Positions 53,499 to 60,585 of a DNA stretch of 64,000 nt are shown in pieces (the first letter of the stretch is position 1; each line of letters opens with the position of its first letter). The position numbers and the translations under genes are program-made. Origin of the DNA: Salmonirosea aquatica (GTDB lineage Bacteria > Bacteroidota > Bacteroidia > Cytophagales > Spirosomataceae); contig NZ_WHLY01000002.1 of the NCBI RefSeq assembly GCF_009296315.1, positions 1,116,001-1,180,000 of the forward strand, given 5' to 3'. Below the pieces are notes generated by a model, which had not been told where the DNA came from, did no database searches, and saw nothing but the letters and a program-made list of their open reading frames with translations.

Positions 53499-54218
53499 AT
53501 GAACCGTATTGAGTTTTTGCGCTCGCTGGCGGGCACTACCCTGGCCGTAGGAGCGCTGGCCACTAACTCGGCCTGCCAGACGTCTTCCAAGGAAGGAGCC
53601 GAAATGATGGCCCCCTATTCCCAGGAGCCCCTACCCTATGACTTTGGGGCCTTGGAGCCCTCCATCGACAAAATGACGATGGAAATCCATTATGGAAAGC
53701 ACCATGCAGGCTACGTGAGTAAACTCAATGACGCAGTGAAGGGAACGGAGTACGAGAAAATGGCACTCACTGATATTTTCAAAAATATGGGCAACGCCCC
53801 TGATGCTGTCCGTAATAATGGCGGTGGCCACTGGAACCACACTTTCTTTTGGAAAGCTATGGCACCCGGCAAAGGGGGTACCCCAACCGGAGCCGTAGCG
53901 GATGCTATCAACGGGCAGTTTGGTTCATTCGATGGTTTTAAGGAAGCTTTCGGGAAAGAAGCAGCCGGGCGTTTTGGCTCGGGATGGGCATGGCTGGTCG
54001 CGCAGGATGGGAAACTGGCCTTAGGCTCTACCCCTAATCAGGACAACCCACTCATGAGTATTTCTGATTTTAAAGGTACCCCGCTGCTGGGCCTCGACGT
54101 GTGGGAACACGCCTACTACCTTAAGTACCAAAATAAGCGCGCCGACTACGTAGGTGCCTTCTGGGATATTGTGAACTGGGATCGGGTAGGTGAGCTGATG
54201 AGTAATTCTAAGGCGTAA
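53499..54218 (+). CDS. exported iron/manganese superoxide dismutase, probable lipoprotein
   Basis: This 239-residue protein is a Fe/Mn superoxide dismutase with an N-terminal export signal (MNRIEFLRSLAGTTLAVGAL, ending TNSAC with Cys26), so it is likely a lipoprotein or periplasmic enzyme. The metal ligands are visible: His in TMEIHYGKHHAGY, His in GGGHWNHTFFWKAM, and Asp and His in LLGLDVWEHAYYLKYQNKR. It removes superoxide. Whether it uses iron or manganese cannot be told from this sequence. It starts 27 bp after recR and ends at a bidirectional terminator. Confidence 0.94.
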   Translation: MNRIEFLRSLAGTTLAVGALATNSACQTSSKEGAEMMAPYSQEPLPYDFGALEPSIDKMTMEIHYGKHHAGYVSKLNDAVKGTEYEKMALTDIFKNMGNAPDAVRNNGGGHWNHTFFWKAMAPGKGGTPTGAVADAINGQFGSFDGFKEAFGKEAAGRFGSGWAWLVAQDGKLALGSTPNQDNPLMSISDFKGTPLLGLDVWEHAYYLKYQNKRADYVGAFWDIVNWDRVGELMSNSKA

Positions 54219-54256
54219 GCTGTTCTTTGTTGCCTCATGTTCATTCATAAAACTCA

Positions 54257-54289
54257 AAAAGCCCGCAACTTTACGCTGCGGGCTTTTTA
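54257..54289. terminator. bidirectional intrinsic terminator between the superoxide dismutase and TPR genes
   Basis: Arms AAAAAGCCCGCA and TGCGGGCTTTTT form a 12-bp stem with a 9-base loop. The A run on one side and T run on the other work in both directions. It lies between the convergent genes ending at 54218 and 54308. Confidence 0.9.
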
Positions 54290-54307
54290 TTCAATGATAG
54301 GAATCCA

Positions 54308-55654
54308 TTAATTACAGTAATCGCTGATTACCTTATAGGCCGGCGTGTAGCCCAGCTCACCCGCTTTACTCAGGTCGAGGCAGCCGCCATTCACATCGCC
54401 CAGACTATGCTTGATGAGTCCACGCACGTAGAAAGCTTCCGAGTAATCCGGGCGTAATTTTATGGCGCTGCTGCAATCCAGAATGGCACCCATCTGATCG
54501 CCTGTAGATGAACGAACCAGTCCCCGTGAAAAATAGGCTTCGGAATAAGTCGGGTTCAAATCAATAGCGCTGTTCATATCCAGAATGGCCCCCTTGCTAT
54601 CGCCACTCTTACTCTTGCTCATGCCACGGATAAAATATGCCTCTGCTCGCTCAGATGACAATTCCTTTATTTTGATACGTTCCTGCACAGCCGAACGCAA
54701 CCGGTCGAGTACATCACGGTTGATGGGGCCCATGTACACAATTTTCTTGGGGTCGGCCGTATAGGAGTTACTGATTTCCACCGCCCGGGTCAGATCCTGA
54801 ATGGCACTTTTTTGATCGTTGAGCTTGCTTTTGGCAAATCCACGACCATAATACGCTTCAAAATCATCCGGATTTAACTGTAAGGCCCGGTTATAGTCGG
54901 CCACGGCTCCGGCATAATCATCAACTTTGGCTTTGGCAAAACCCCGGTAGCTATACGAGGGTGCTTCTTCCGGGCTGATTTCAATAGCTTTTGTATAGTC
55001 AGCGATGGCTCCTTTATAATCATTTAGTTTGATTTCTGCGTAGCCGCGGCCTGCAAAAGCACCAGCCCTTTTGGGGCTCAGTTCAATGACCCGCGAAAAA
55101 TCAGCTAATGATCCCGCATAGTCTTCCAGTTTTTGCTTGCAGGCTCCCCGGGCGTATAGCGCCGGCACATCGTTAGGATCAACCGTAATAGCTTTATTAT
55201 AGTCTTGTAGGGCCCCCCGCTGGTTTTCAGTTTTGGCCCGGCTTACTCCCCGGTTATAGTAGGACTTCGCATCGTCTGGATTCAACTCAATGGCACGTGT
55301 ATAGTCCTGTATGGCAGCACGATGGTCATCTTGCATGCTTTTACTCACGCCCCGGCTCTGATAATACAAGGCTTCTTTGCCGTTGATTTCGATGGCGCGG
55401 TCATAATCCAGAATGGCCCCCCGATGGTCTTTGAGATTGGCTTTGGCCAGCCCACGGTTGAAGTAGCTAGGAGCATGGTCAGGGTTCATGGTAATGACGG
55501 CACTGTATGATTGCATGGCACCGGCAAAATCTCCGGCCCGGGCTTTGGCATTGCCGTCTTCGAAAAATTCGGCCGCCGAACGCTGAGCTACCGACTGACT
55601 TACGGAACCAATACAGAGGGCAATAAAAATCCAGGATGCAATAAAACTTTTCAT
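54308..55654 (-). CDS. exported tetratricopeptide-repeat protein
   Basis: This 448-residue protein has a signal peptide (MKSFIASWIFIALCIGSVSQ, ending SVAQ) and about eleven or twelve TPR units of 34 residues, with repeating ALYYQSRGVSKSMQDDHRAA and AIQDYTRAIELNPDDAKSYY-type helices. Repeats are interrupted near residue 300 by a 40-residue insertion (NSYTADPKKIVYMGPINRDV). TPR arrays act as protein-interaction scaffolds, and the partner is unknown. It is probably periplasmic or surface-anchored. The upstream gap of 378 bp suggests its own promoter. Confidence 0.92.
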   Translation of the reverse strand: MKSFIASWIFIALCIGSVSQSVAQRSAAEFFEDGNAKARAGDFAGAMQSYSAVITMNPDHAPSYFNRGLAKANLKDHRGAILDYDRAIEINGKEALYYQSRGVSKSMQDDHRAAIQDYTRAIELNPDDAKSYYNRGVSRAKTENQRGALQDYNKAITVDPNDVPALYARGACKQKLEDYAGSLADFSRVIELSPKRAGAFAGRGYAEIKLNDYKGAIADYTKAIEISPEEAPSYSYRGFAKAKVDDYAGAVADYNRALQLNPDDFEAYYGRGFAKSKLNDQKSAIQDLTRAVEISNSYTADPKKIVYMGPINRDVLDRLRSAVQERIKIKELSSERAEAYFIRGMSKSKSGDSKGAILDMNSAIDLNPTYSEAYFSRGLVRSSTGDQMGAILDCSSAIKLRPDYSEAFYVRGLIKHSLGDVNGGCLDLSKAGELGYTPAYKVISDYCN

Positions 55655-56032
55655 GAATGTGATGTTAATTAGGGAGGATTATGGGTTGTTTGTTATTGGA
55701 ATGAACTCGTCAGAAAACGATGAATGGCAACATACCCTTCCTAGGGGGTACCTATTGGCTTTATATCTATTAGAAAAACTTTAATTGCCGAATCCTCGCG
55801 GTCCTTGACTTCCTACCAAATGTTAAAAGTATTCAAAATAGGGATTAGGGGCAAAACTTACTTTTGAAATTTTAAACCTTCCTATGTACCCATGCCGGGT
55901 ATATGTGGGTATATGTAACCTTGTTCTTGGAGTATAACCCTGCCTAAATCGGGCTGTATTTGAGTTTCCCGGAGAGTTTTGTTAGTTTGGGCATTCTTTT
56001 ACCATTTTTTCAATCGCGGGTTGAGCTGAACC
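55655..56032. other. intergenic region between divergent TPR and TlpA-like genes
   Basis: These 378 bases hold no gene. I see one GGTACC site at 55747-55752 and a direct repeat GGGTATATGT occurring twice near 55898-55915. The sequence is mixed to AT-rich and should contain two divergent promoters, but I could not find an exact TAnnTTTG box. Confidence 0.4.
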
Positions 56033-56581
56033 ATGAAACCAAGTCAGAAATATATCGTCATTTTTGCCACTATTTTCGTAGCGATCATAGCGCTCTATAA
56101 AGTTTTCAAGGAATCACCTGCCGACCAGAATAATGATGTGGCTAATTCAGAAACGTCCGCGTCCACTGAGCAGAATCCAATCTCACCCTACCTTGCTCTC
56201 AGCGATATGAAAGGTAATACGGTAGTGATGGACTCGTCGAAGCTCGTTTTTGTCAATGTGTGGGCCACTTGGTGCGGCCCCTGCAACGCAGAAATGCCCA
56301 GTATTCAGGCACTCTATCGACGTTATAAGGATCATCCCAAAATGGCCTTTTACGTAGTATCGGATGAAAACCCCTCCACGGTACACAATTTTTTGCAAAA
56401 GAAGGATTATGAGCTTCCGTTCTATTTGTTCAATGGGGCCTACCCGCCCGTTCTGGACGGAAGCGCTATTCCCCGAACCTATATGCTCCGTCATGGCCAG
56501 GTACTTGCCGAGCAAGTAGGGGCCATTAACTGGAACGATCCGCAAGTCTTCGAGTTTATTGACAAACAGCTAGCTCTGTAA
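56033..56581 (+). CDS. TlpA-like membrane-anchored thioredoxin
   Basis: This 182-residue protein starts with a single membrane anchor (IVIFATIFVAIIALYKVF, residues about 8-25). After a linker comes a thioredoxin domain with the active site VNVWATWCGPCNAEMPSIQ (WCGPC motif, residues about 81-85) and a cis-Pro region (GSAIPRTYML). It is anchored facing the periplasm and reduces or isomerises disulfides, for example in cytochrome c maturation. It ends just before a long perfect palindrome that serves as terminator. Confidence 0.92.
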   Translation: MKPSQKYIVIFATIFVAIIALYKVFKESPADQNNDVANSETSASTEQNPISPYLALSDMKGNTVVMDSSKLVFVNVWATWCGPCNAEMPSIQALYRRYKDHPKMAFYVVSDENPSTVHNFLQKKDYELPFYLFNGAYPPVLDGSAIPRTYMLRHGQVLAEQVGAINWNDPQVFEFIDKQLAL

Positions 56582-56606
56582 CCATTCTTCGCTTAGTACC
56601 CCTAAA

Positions 56607-56654
56607 AAGAAAGCGCGGGAGCGGCTACGATCGTAGCCGCTCCCGCGCTTTCTT
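56607..56654. terminator. 48-base perfect palindrome, probable bidirectional terminator
   Basis: The 24-base arms are exact reverse complements with no loop at all (left arm AAGAAAGCGCGGGAGC at its start, centre GCTACGATCGTAGC). An A-rich flank on the left and a T-containing right end fit intrinsic termination in both directions. It lies 25 bases after the TlpA-like stop and about 12 bases after the small minus-strand ORF, supporting the reality of the latter. Confidence 0.85.
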
Positions 56655-56666
56655 CTGGGCAGACAA

Positions 56667-56830
56667 TCAAAAAAGTCTTTCGGTCGATTCCTTTTTGGCC
56701 TGCTCCATCACGTACGCCAGCATTAGATACCCAGAATATCGATTCGGGTGTGGAATTTACTCTTGCGTTTCCAAAGCGTGGCGGTGCTGACAGCCAGCAC
56801 TACTGGAAATAACCATATAACTCTTTTCAT
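56667..56830 (-). CDS. possible small membrane protein (35 residues, or about 53 with a frameshift)
   Basis: A minus-strand ATG at 56830, right behind a ribosome-binding-like AAGGAAAG, encodes a hydrophobic stretch (MKRVIWLFPVVLAVSTATLW) and basic residues, stopping at 56723 after 35 residues. In another frame the sequence continues as RYSGYLMLAYVMEQAKKEST to a stop at 56667, just before the bidirectional palindrome. Removing two bases near CACACC would join both parts into one protein of about 53 residues. I am not sure whether this is one small gene with a frameshift, two overlapping ORFs, or noise. Confidence 0.35.
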
Positions 56831-57014
56831 CTTTCCTTAATGTATAAAAATTTTATAACTCTCTATTTTAATAATCTTACTTCAAAATACTCGAGGCGAA
56901 ATTTCGCTATTTTATAACGTAAAACTATAGCTTTATTTTATATCGGTATAATCAAATTATTATACGGTTATAGACCGATGACAGGAGATAGGTACTACAG
57001 ACATGTGCAACCTT
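56831..57014. other. AT-rich gap upstream of the small ORF and downstream of the BtuF-like gene
   Basis: This 184-base stretch is strongly AT-rich. It includes the palindrome GCGAAATTTCGC and an imperfect inverted repeat around ATCGGTATAAT near 56941-56980 that could be an operator. I see no clear gene or terminator. Confidence 0.4.
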
Positions 57015-57821
57015 TTATGGCTGCACCGATGCGGAGGTCACTAGGGAACGGAGGTAGGCAGGAGTTCGTAGCAGGCGGGTGCCATACCAACTGAATAACT
57101 CCCCGTTTACCAGAAGAACTTGGGCATCAGGACACAGAGCCTGAATCTCGGCCAGATGCCCCTCTTTGAAGGGAAAAGGTTCTGACGGGAGCAGAATAAG
57201 CTCCGGCAGAGAAGCCTTCAGGGTTTCCTCTGCACACTCGGGATAGCGGGGCTGCCCAGCAAACACATTATCAAGCCCTGCCTGACTAAGCATAGCGTCA
57301 ATGAAGGTACCCCCTCCAGCTACCATCCACGGTTTCCGCCAGATCAGATAAGCTGCTTTTTTGCGGAGTGGTCGGGAAGCCAATTCGCCGGCTAAGGTTT
57401 CAAATCGCTCCTCGATCCGTTCGGCCAGCCAGTCGGCAGAGGTTTCCTTACACACAAGACGGCCTATTTCCCGGACCATTGCTGTTGCGTCGGCCAGCGA
57501 ATTGATATCCGACATCCAGACAGGGAATTCCGCTCGTAGGGCTTCAATATCTTCGCGCCGGTTTTCTTCTTTATTTCCAAGAATTAGGTCGGGTTGCAGC
57601 TTACGAATCAGCGCCAGGTCAGGAGTCTTGGTTCCGCCTATGATCGCCTTGCCCTGAATTTTTGGTTTTGGGTGAAGGCAGTAGCGCGTGATGCCCACGA
57701 CTGTATCATTCAAACCCAGATCAAGGAGCAGCTCGGTTTGGGAAGGTACCAGCGATACGATCCGTTGGGGACAGTCGTTAAGCTGAAGCGGTAAACCCAT
57801 CTGATCGGTAAACTGAGCCAT
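57015..57821 (-). CDS. BtuF-like helical-backbone metal-receptor protein without signal peptide
   Basis: This 268-residue protein fits the cobalamin/iron-siderophore binding protein fold (TroA/BtuF type), with RIVSLVPSQTELLLDLGLND, VGITRYCLHPKPKIQGKAII, GGTKTPDLALIRKLQPDLIL and a C-terminal ELFSWYGTRLLRTPAYLRSL. BtuF binds cobalamin and passes it to the BtuCD importer. The N-terminus (MAQFTDQMGLPLQLNDCPQR) has no signal peptide, so unless it is exported otherwise it stays in the cytosol. Alternatively the family member may serve a different role such as a binding or chaperone function. No btuC or btuD is nearby. Confidence 0.85.
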   Translation of the reverse strand: MAQFTDQMGLPLQLNDCPQRIVSLVPSQTELLLDLGLNDTVVGITRYCLHPKPKIQGKAIIGGTKTPDLALIRKLQPDLILGNKEENRREDIEALRAEFPVWMSDINSLADATAMVREIGRLVCKETSADWLAERIEERFETLAGELASRPLRKKAAYLIWRKPWMVAGGGTFIDAMLSQAGLDNVFAGQPRYPECAEETLKASLPELILLPSEPFPFKEGHLAEIQALCPDAQVLLVNGELFSWYGTRLLRTPAYLRSLVTSASVQP

Positions 57822-57971
57822 AAACCCTATACAATTGTGAGAACTAACTAGTGTAAAGGTACCTTTATTTTGCCTTTGCTCTAAACAGGAGCCAGGTTTC
57901 TAACGTTTCACAAACGAAACCTTGGTTCATCTACACCTGTCTATTACATTTTCCCAAAATCCGGTCCGAGC

Positions 57972-58646
57972 ATGATGAAGTTTCTTGCCTTCCTGCACGT
58001 CAACAAGTACGAAGTTCTCCTCGTTTCCCTAATCCAACATTTATTCATTGGAGTGTTTCTGAAAGACCTGGAATTTTATACGAAGGTGATCTGGCCCATC
58101 AACATTTTCATAGTAGGGTTGGCAAGCGTGGGCATTTTTGTAAGAAAGGTACCCTGGAAAATAATCCTTCGGAACGTCCTCTTTATTGTAGTTTTAGCCT
58201 TGCCCATTGCTCTACCTTTTTTTGGGCATATGCCTTATTTTATGTTGACGCTCAATATCGCGTACGTCATTTTTTTCTCATTCATCTTTCGAGAAATCAT
58301 CACTTTCCTGATCCGGCCGGGCTATATTAATAAGGACATAATTTCGGCCGCGGCCTGTGGGTACTTTTTGCTTCTGGAAATAAGTGTGTTCCTGATGCAG
58401 GTGTTTTTATACCAGAATTTCGGTGCTCTCAATGGAATTGATGATTCGAGCAAAGCCTCCGTGTTTATGGATCTGGTGTATTTTTGCAGTATCACCATGA
58501 CCAGCATTGGTTTCGGGGATATTACACCCAACGCTTATTACACCAAACTGATTACCTCTTTTTTGGGGATTGTAGGCCAGTTTTATTCCGTAGTATTGGT
58601 GGGAATTCTGATCAGCAAATTTACTTCCCGATCAAAACCTGAGTGA
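57972..58646 (+). CDS. potassium-channel-like membrane protein
   Basis: This 224-residue protein has about six membrane helices and a pore loop with a potassium-selectivity-type filter TSIGFGD (near residue 180). The TVGYGD-like sequence followed by ITPNAYYTKL fits an ion channel of the 2TM/6TM class. It should conduct K+ or a similar cation across the inner membrane. It lacks a recognisable cytoplasmic regulatory domain. It is convergent with the small hypothetical gene at 58,737, and the gap contains paired hairpins. Confidence 0.85.
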   Translation: MMKFLAFLHVNKYEVLLVSLIQHLFIGVFLKDLEFYTKVIWPINIFIVGLASVGIFVRKVPWKIILRNVLFIVVLALPIALPFFGHMPYFMLTLNIAYVIFFSFIFREIITFLIRPGYINKDIISAAACGYFLLLEISVFLMQVFLYQNFGALNGIDDSSKASVFMDLVYFCSITMTSIGFGDITPNAYYTKLITSFLGIVGQFYSVVLVGILISKFTSRSKPE

Positions 58647-58678
58647 AGAAGGTCATTTTACTGGGATGAAGGTACCTA

Positions 58679-58729
58679 CTGCATGGGGGTAAGGTAGAGA
58701 GCGCAGCCCATGCAGGGTACTGCGCTCTC
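58679..58729. terminator. two interleaved hairpins forming a possible pseudoknot, probable terminator
   Basis: CTGCATGGG (58679-58687) can pair with CCCATGCAG (58707-58715), and GAGAGCGCAG (58697-58706) with CTGCGCTCTC (58720-58729). The pairs cross, so the two stems cannot both form as simple hairpins but fit an H-type pseudoknot or alternative folds. The region lies between convergent genes. The second stem followed by AGGAAAA could serve as terminator for the plus-strand gene. Confidence 0.6.
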
Positions 58730-58736
58730 AGGAAAA

Positions 58737-58952
58737 TCAAAACATCCGACTTTCTGTGGTTGTCAATAATGCTTCAAAGGCTTCGTCACGGGCTTCTCCG
58801 GAAACAAATTCCCAAATCACTTCATTTTTCTCCAGTAAGTTGAATACGATCCCTTCCTTCTGGGTTGCGTTTACTGTGCCTTTCTGAATAGTAAGAACGT
58901 GGTCAAGATTGAATATTACGTTCGTACCTTCTAGCTGAACCATTGTGGCCAT
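58737..58952 (-). CDS. small hypothetical protein
   Basis: This protein of about 71 residues starts at the ATG at 58952 (MATMVQLEGTNVIFNLDHVL). An upstream in-frame ATG at 59057 would add 35 residues, which look less protein-like. I do not recognise a family. It is predicted as a small mixed alpha/beta protein without signal peptide or membrane helix, with KGTVNATQKEGIVFNLLEKN in the middle and an acidic end EARDEAFEALLTTTESRMF. It sits between the two potassium-channel-like genes, and any link to them is unknown. Confidence 0.6.
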   Translation of the reverse strand: MATMVQLEGTNVIFNLDHVLTIQKGTVNATQKEGIVFNLLEKNEVIWEFVSGEARDEAFEALLTTTESRMF

Positions 58953-59158
58953 AATCCAATAATTGTTTAAGTGGTTTTGTAATACTTGCCAAAGGACATT
59001 CGCCTTTTGGGCTGCCAATATACACAGCATCCCCAAAACTTTGGCCCGGCAATCCAAAACTTTCCTTTCCTGGGCGGCTTTACACTTCTGATTTATAAGT
59101 TAACACCAGAGTAAAATCCCCGTGCTTCAGAAATAAAACTCCCACATCGAATATAGAC

Positions 59159-59992
59159 TCATGGATTCAACCGGGTACCGCACCGATAGCAAAAGACCGC
59201 CCGAGGCGGATGCCGGTCGGCCGAACAGTTAGGACAGCTTTGGGTGTCAAAAACTTCGTTATCCTCCCTATCTCTGGTCATTTCACTGGTGACGATCCCC
59301 GTGGGGATGGCGATAATGGCGTAGCCCAGAATCATGATGAAGCTGGCGATAAACTGTCCCGAGATCGTCTGAGGGGCAATGTCGCCATATCCTACCGTGG
59401 TCAGTGTGACAATGGCCCAGTAAATGCTTTTCGGGATGCTTGTGAATCCACTCTCCCGATCCTCGACCAGGTACATGATCGTACCCAGCACGACGCAGAT
59501 TATCAGAATGGCAAATAGGAAAACGGATATTTTGGTACGACTAGCCCGCAGGGCGTTCATGAGTTTCTGCGACTCTCCTACGTACTGATGCAGCTTGAGA
59601 ATGCGGAAGACCCGCAGCAGGCGCAGCGACCTGAAAACCACTAATACCTGCGTCCCGACCAGAAACAGAGAGAGGTATTTGGGAATGGTAGACAAAAGAT
59701 CGATCAGGCCATAAAAACTAAAAATGTACCCCAGTGGCTTTCGTACGGTAATGATCCGGGCCACGTATTCTACGGTGAACAGAACGGTTATGCCCCATTC
59801 GGCCAGATTAAAGACGGCATGGTACCGGGTGTTGATCTCCTCGACACTTTCGAGCATCACCAATACTACACTCAGCACGATCAGCCACAACAGGATCACG
59901 TCGAACCGCTTGCCTGCCCGGGTGTCTGCTTCGTAAATGATCACGTAGAGTTTGTGCCGCCAGTTCTGCTCGGGTGAAGGTTCCTGATTCAT
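59159..59992 (-). CDS. voltage-gated-type potassium channel with C-terminal zinc ribbon
   Basis: This protein of about 277 residues is a six-helix ion channel. The S4-like helix has regularly spaced arginines (VVFRSLRLLRVFRILKL), and the pore has the filter LTTVGYGD. It opens the cytoplasmic part with a short coil and ends in an extra zinc-ribbon-like element (SCPNCSADRHPPRAVFCYRC with Cys pairs). I chose the ATG at 59992 (MNQEPSPEQNWRHKLYVIIY), since the upstream frame to 60046 adds 18 polar residues. It likely conducts K+. The zinc ribbon may regulate gating or join a partner. Confidence 0.9.
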   Translation of the reverse strand: MNQEPSPEQNWRHKLYVIIYEADTRAGKRFDVILLWLIVLSVVLVMLESVEEINTRYHAVFNLAEWGITVLFTVEYVARIITVRKPLGYIFSFYGLIDLLSTIPKYLSLFLVGTQVLVVFRSLRLLRVFRILKLHQYVGESQKLMNALRASRTKISVFLFAILIICVVLGTIMYLVEDRESGFTSIPKSIYWAIVTLTTVGYGDIAPQTISGQFIASFIMILGYAIIAIPTGIVTSEMTRDREDNEVFDTQSCPNCSADRHPPRAVFCYRCGTRLNP

Positions 59993-60134
59993 TTTCCGGA
60001 TGTTTTGAGCCTTTCCAAAGGTATTCAACCCATTCCGATTCCCCAAACTCAGCTATGTGTCACAATAGAGCCAATTGGTTATATACGAAAAAAATCATTA
60101 TTTTCGAATGTAATTTCACAAACCCCTCTCTCCT

Positions 60135-60551
60135 ATGAATTCTGCAAAAATCAACTTTGTGGCGATCCTAGTGGCCGCAGCAGTCACCTTCCTATTGGGT
60201 GCCCTCTGGTACATTGCTTTCCAAACTACCTGGATGAAACTGACCGGGCTGACCGAAGCAAAGGTAGTGGAAGGCGGCGGGGCTCTGGCTTCATACATTA
60301 TCAGTTTTGTTACCTACCTGCTGGGTGCCCTGGCCCTGGCTCTCCTATTCAAATCCATGAACATCAGTACCTGGGAAACCGGCATGACCGCCGGAGCACT
60401 GATTGGTGCCCTGATCGTAGGTGGCAATATTTTCACCAATAATGCTTATGAAATGAAGCCCATGGGCTTATCCGTTCTGAATGCCGGATTCAGCGCCATT
60501 AGCTTCGCCACCATGGGAGCGATTCTGGGCGGTTGGCGGAGAAAAAGATAA
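60135..60551 (+). CDS. DUF1761-family small membrane protein
   Basis: This 138-residue protein fits the DUF1761 family, with four membrane helices. The marks are NFVAILVAAAVTFLLGALWY at the N-terminus, a central SFVTYLLGALALALLFKSM, and a final FSAISFATMGAILGGWRRKR. The family function is unknown. It starts 89 bp upstream of nothing else on this strand and is convergent with the dioxygenase-fusion gene. A TTG followed after 21 bases by TATTTTCG (near 60080-60112) could be its promoter. Confidence 0.88.
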   Translation: MNSAKINFVAILVAAAVTFLLGALWYIAFQTTWMKLTGLTEAKVVEGGGALASYIISFVTYLLGALALALLFKSMNISTWETGMTAGALIGALIVGGNIFTNNAYEMKPMGLSVLNAGFSAISFATMGAILGGWRRKR

Positions 60552-60585
60552 CCCGAATAGCCCAATCTTCATAATCAAGGCCCAT

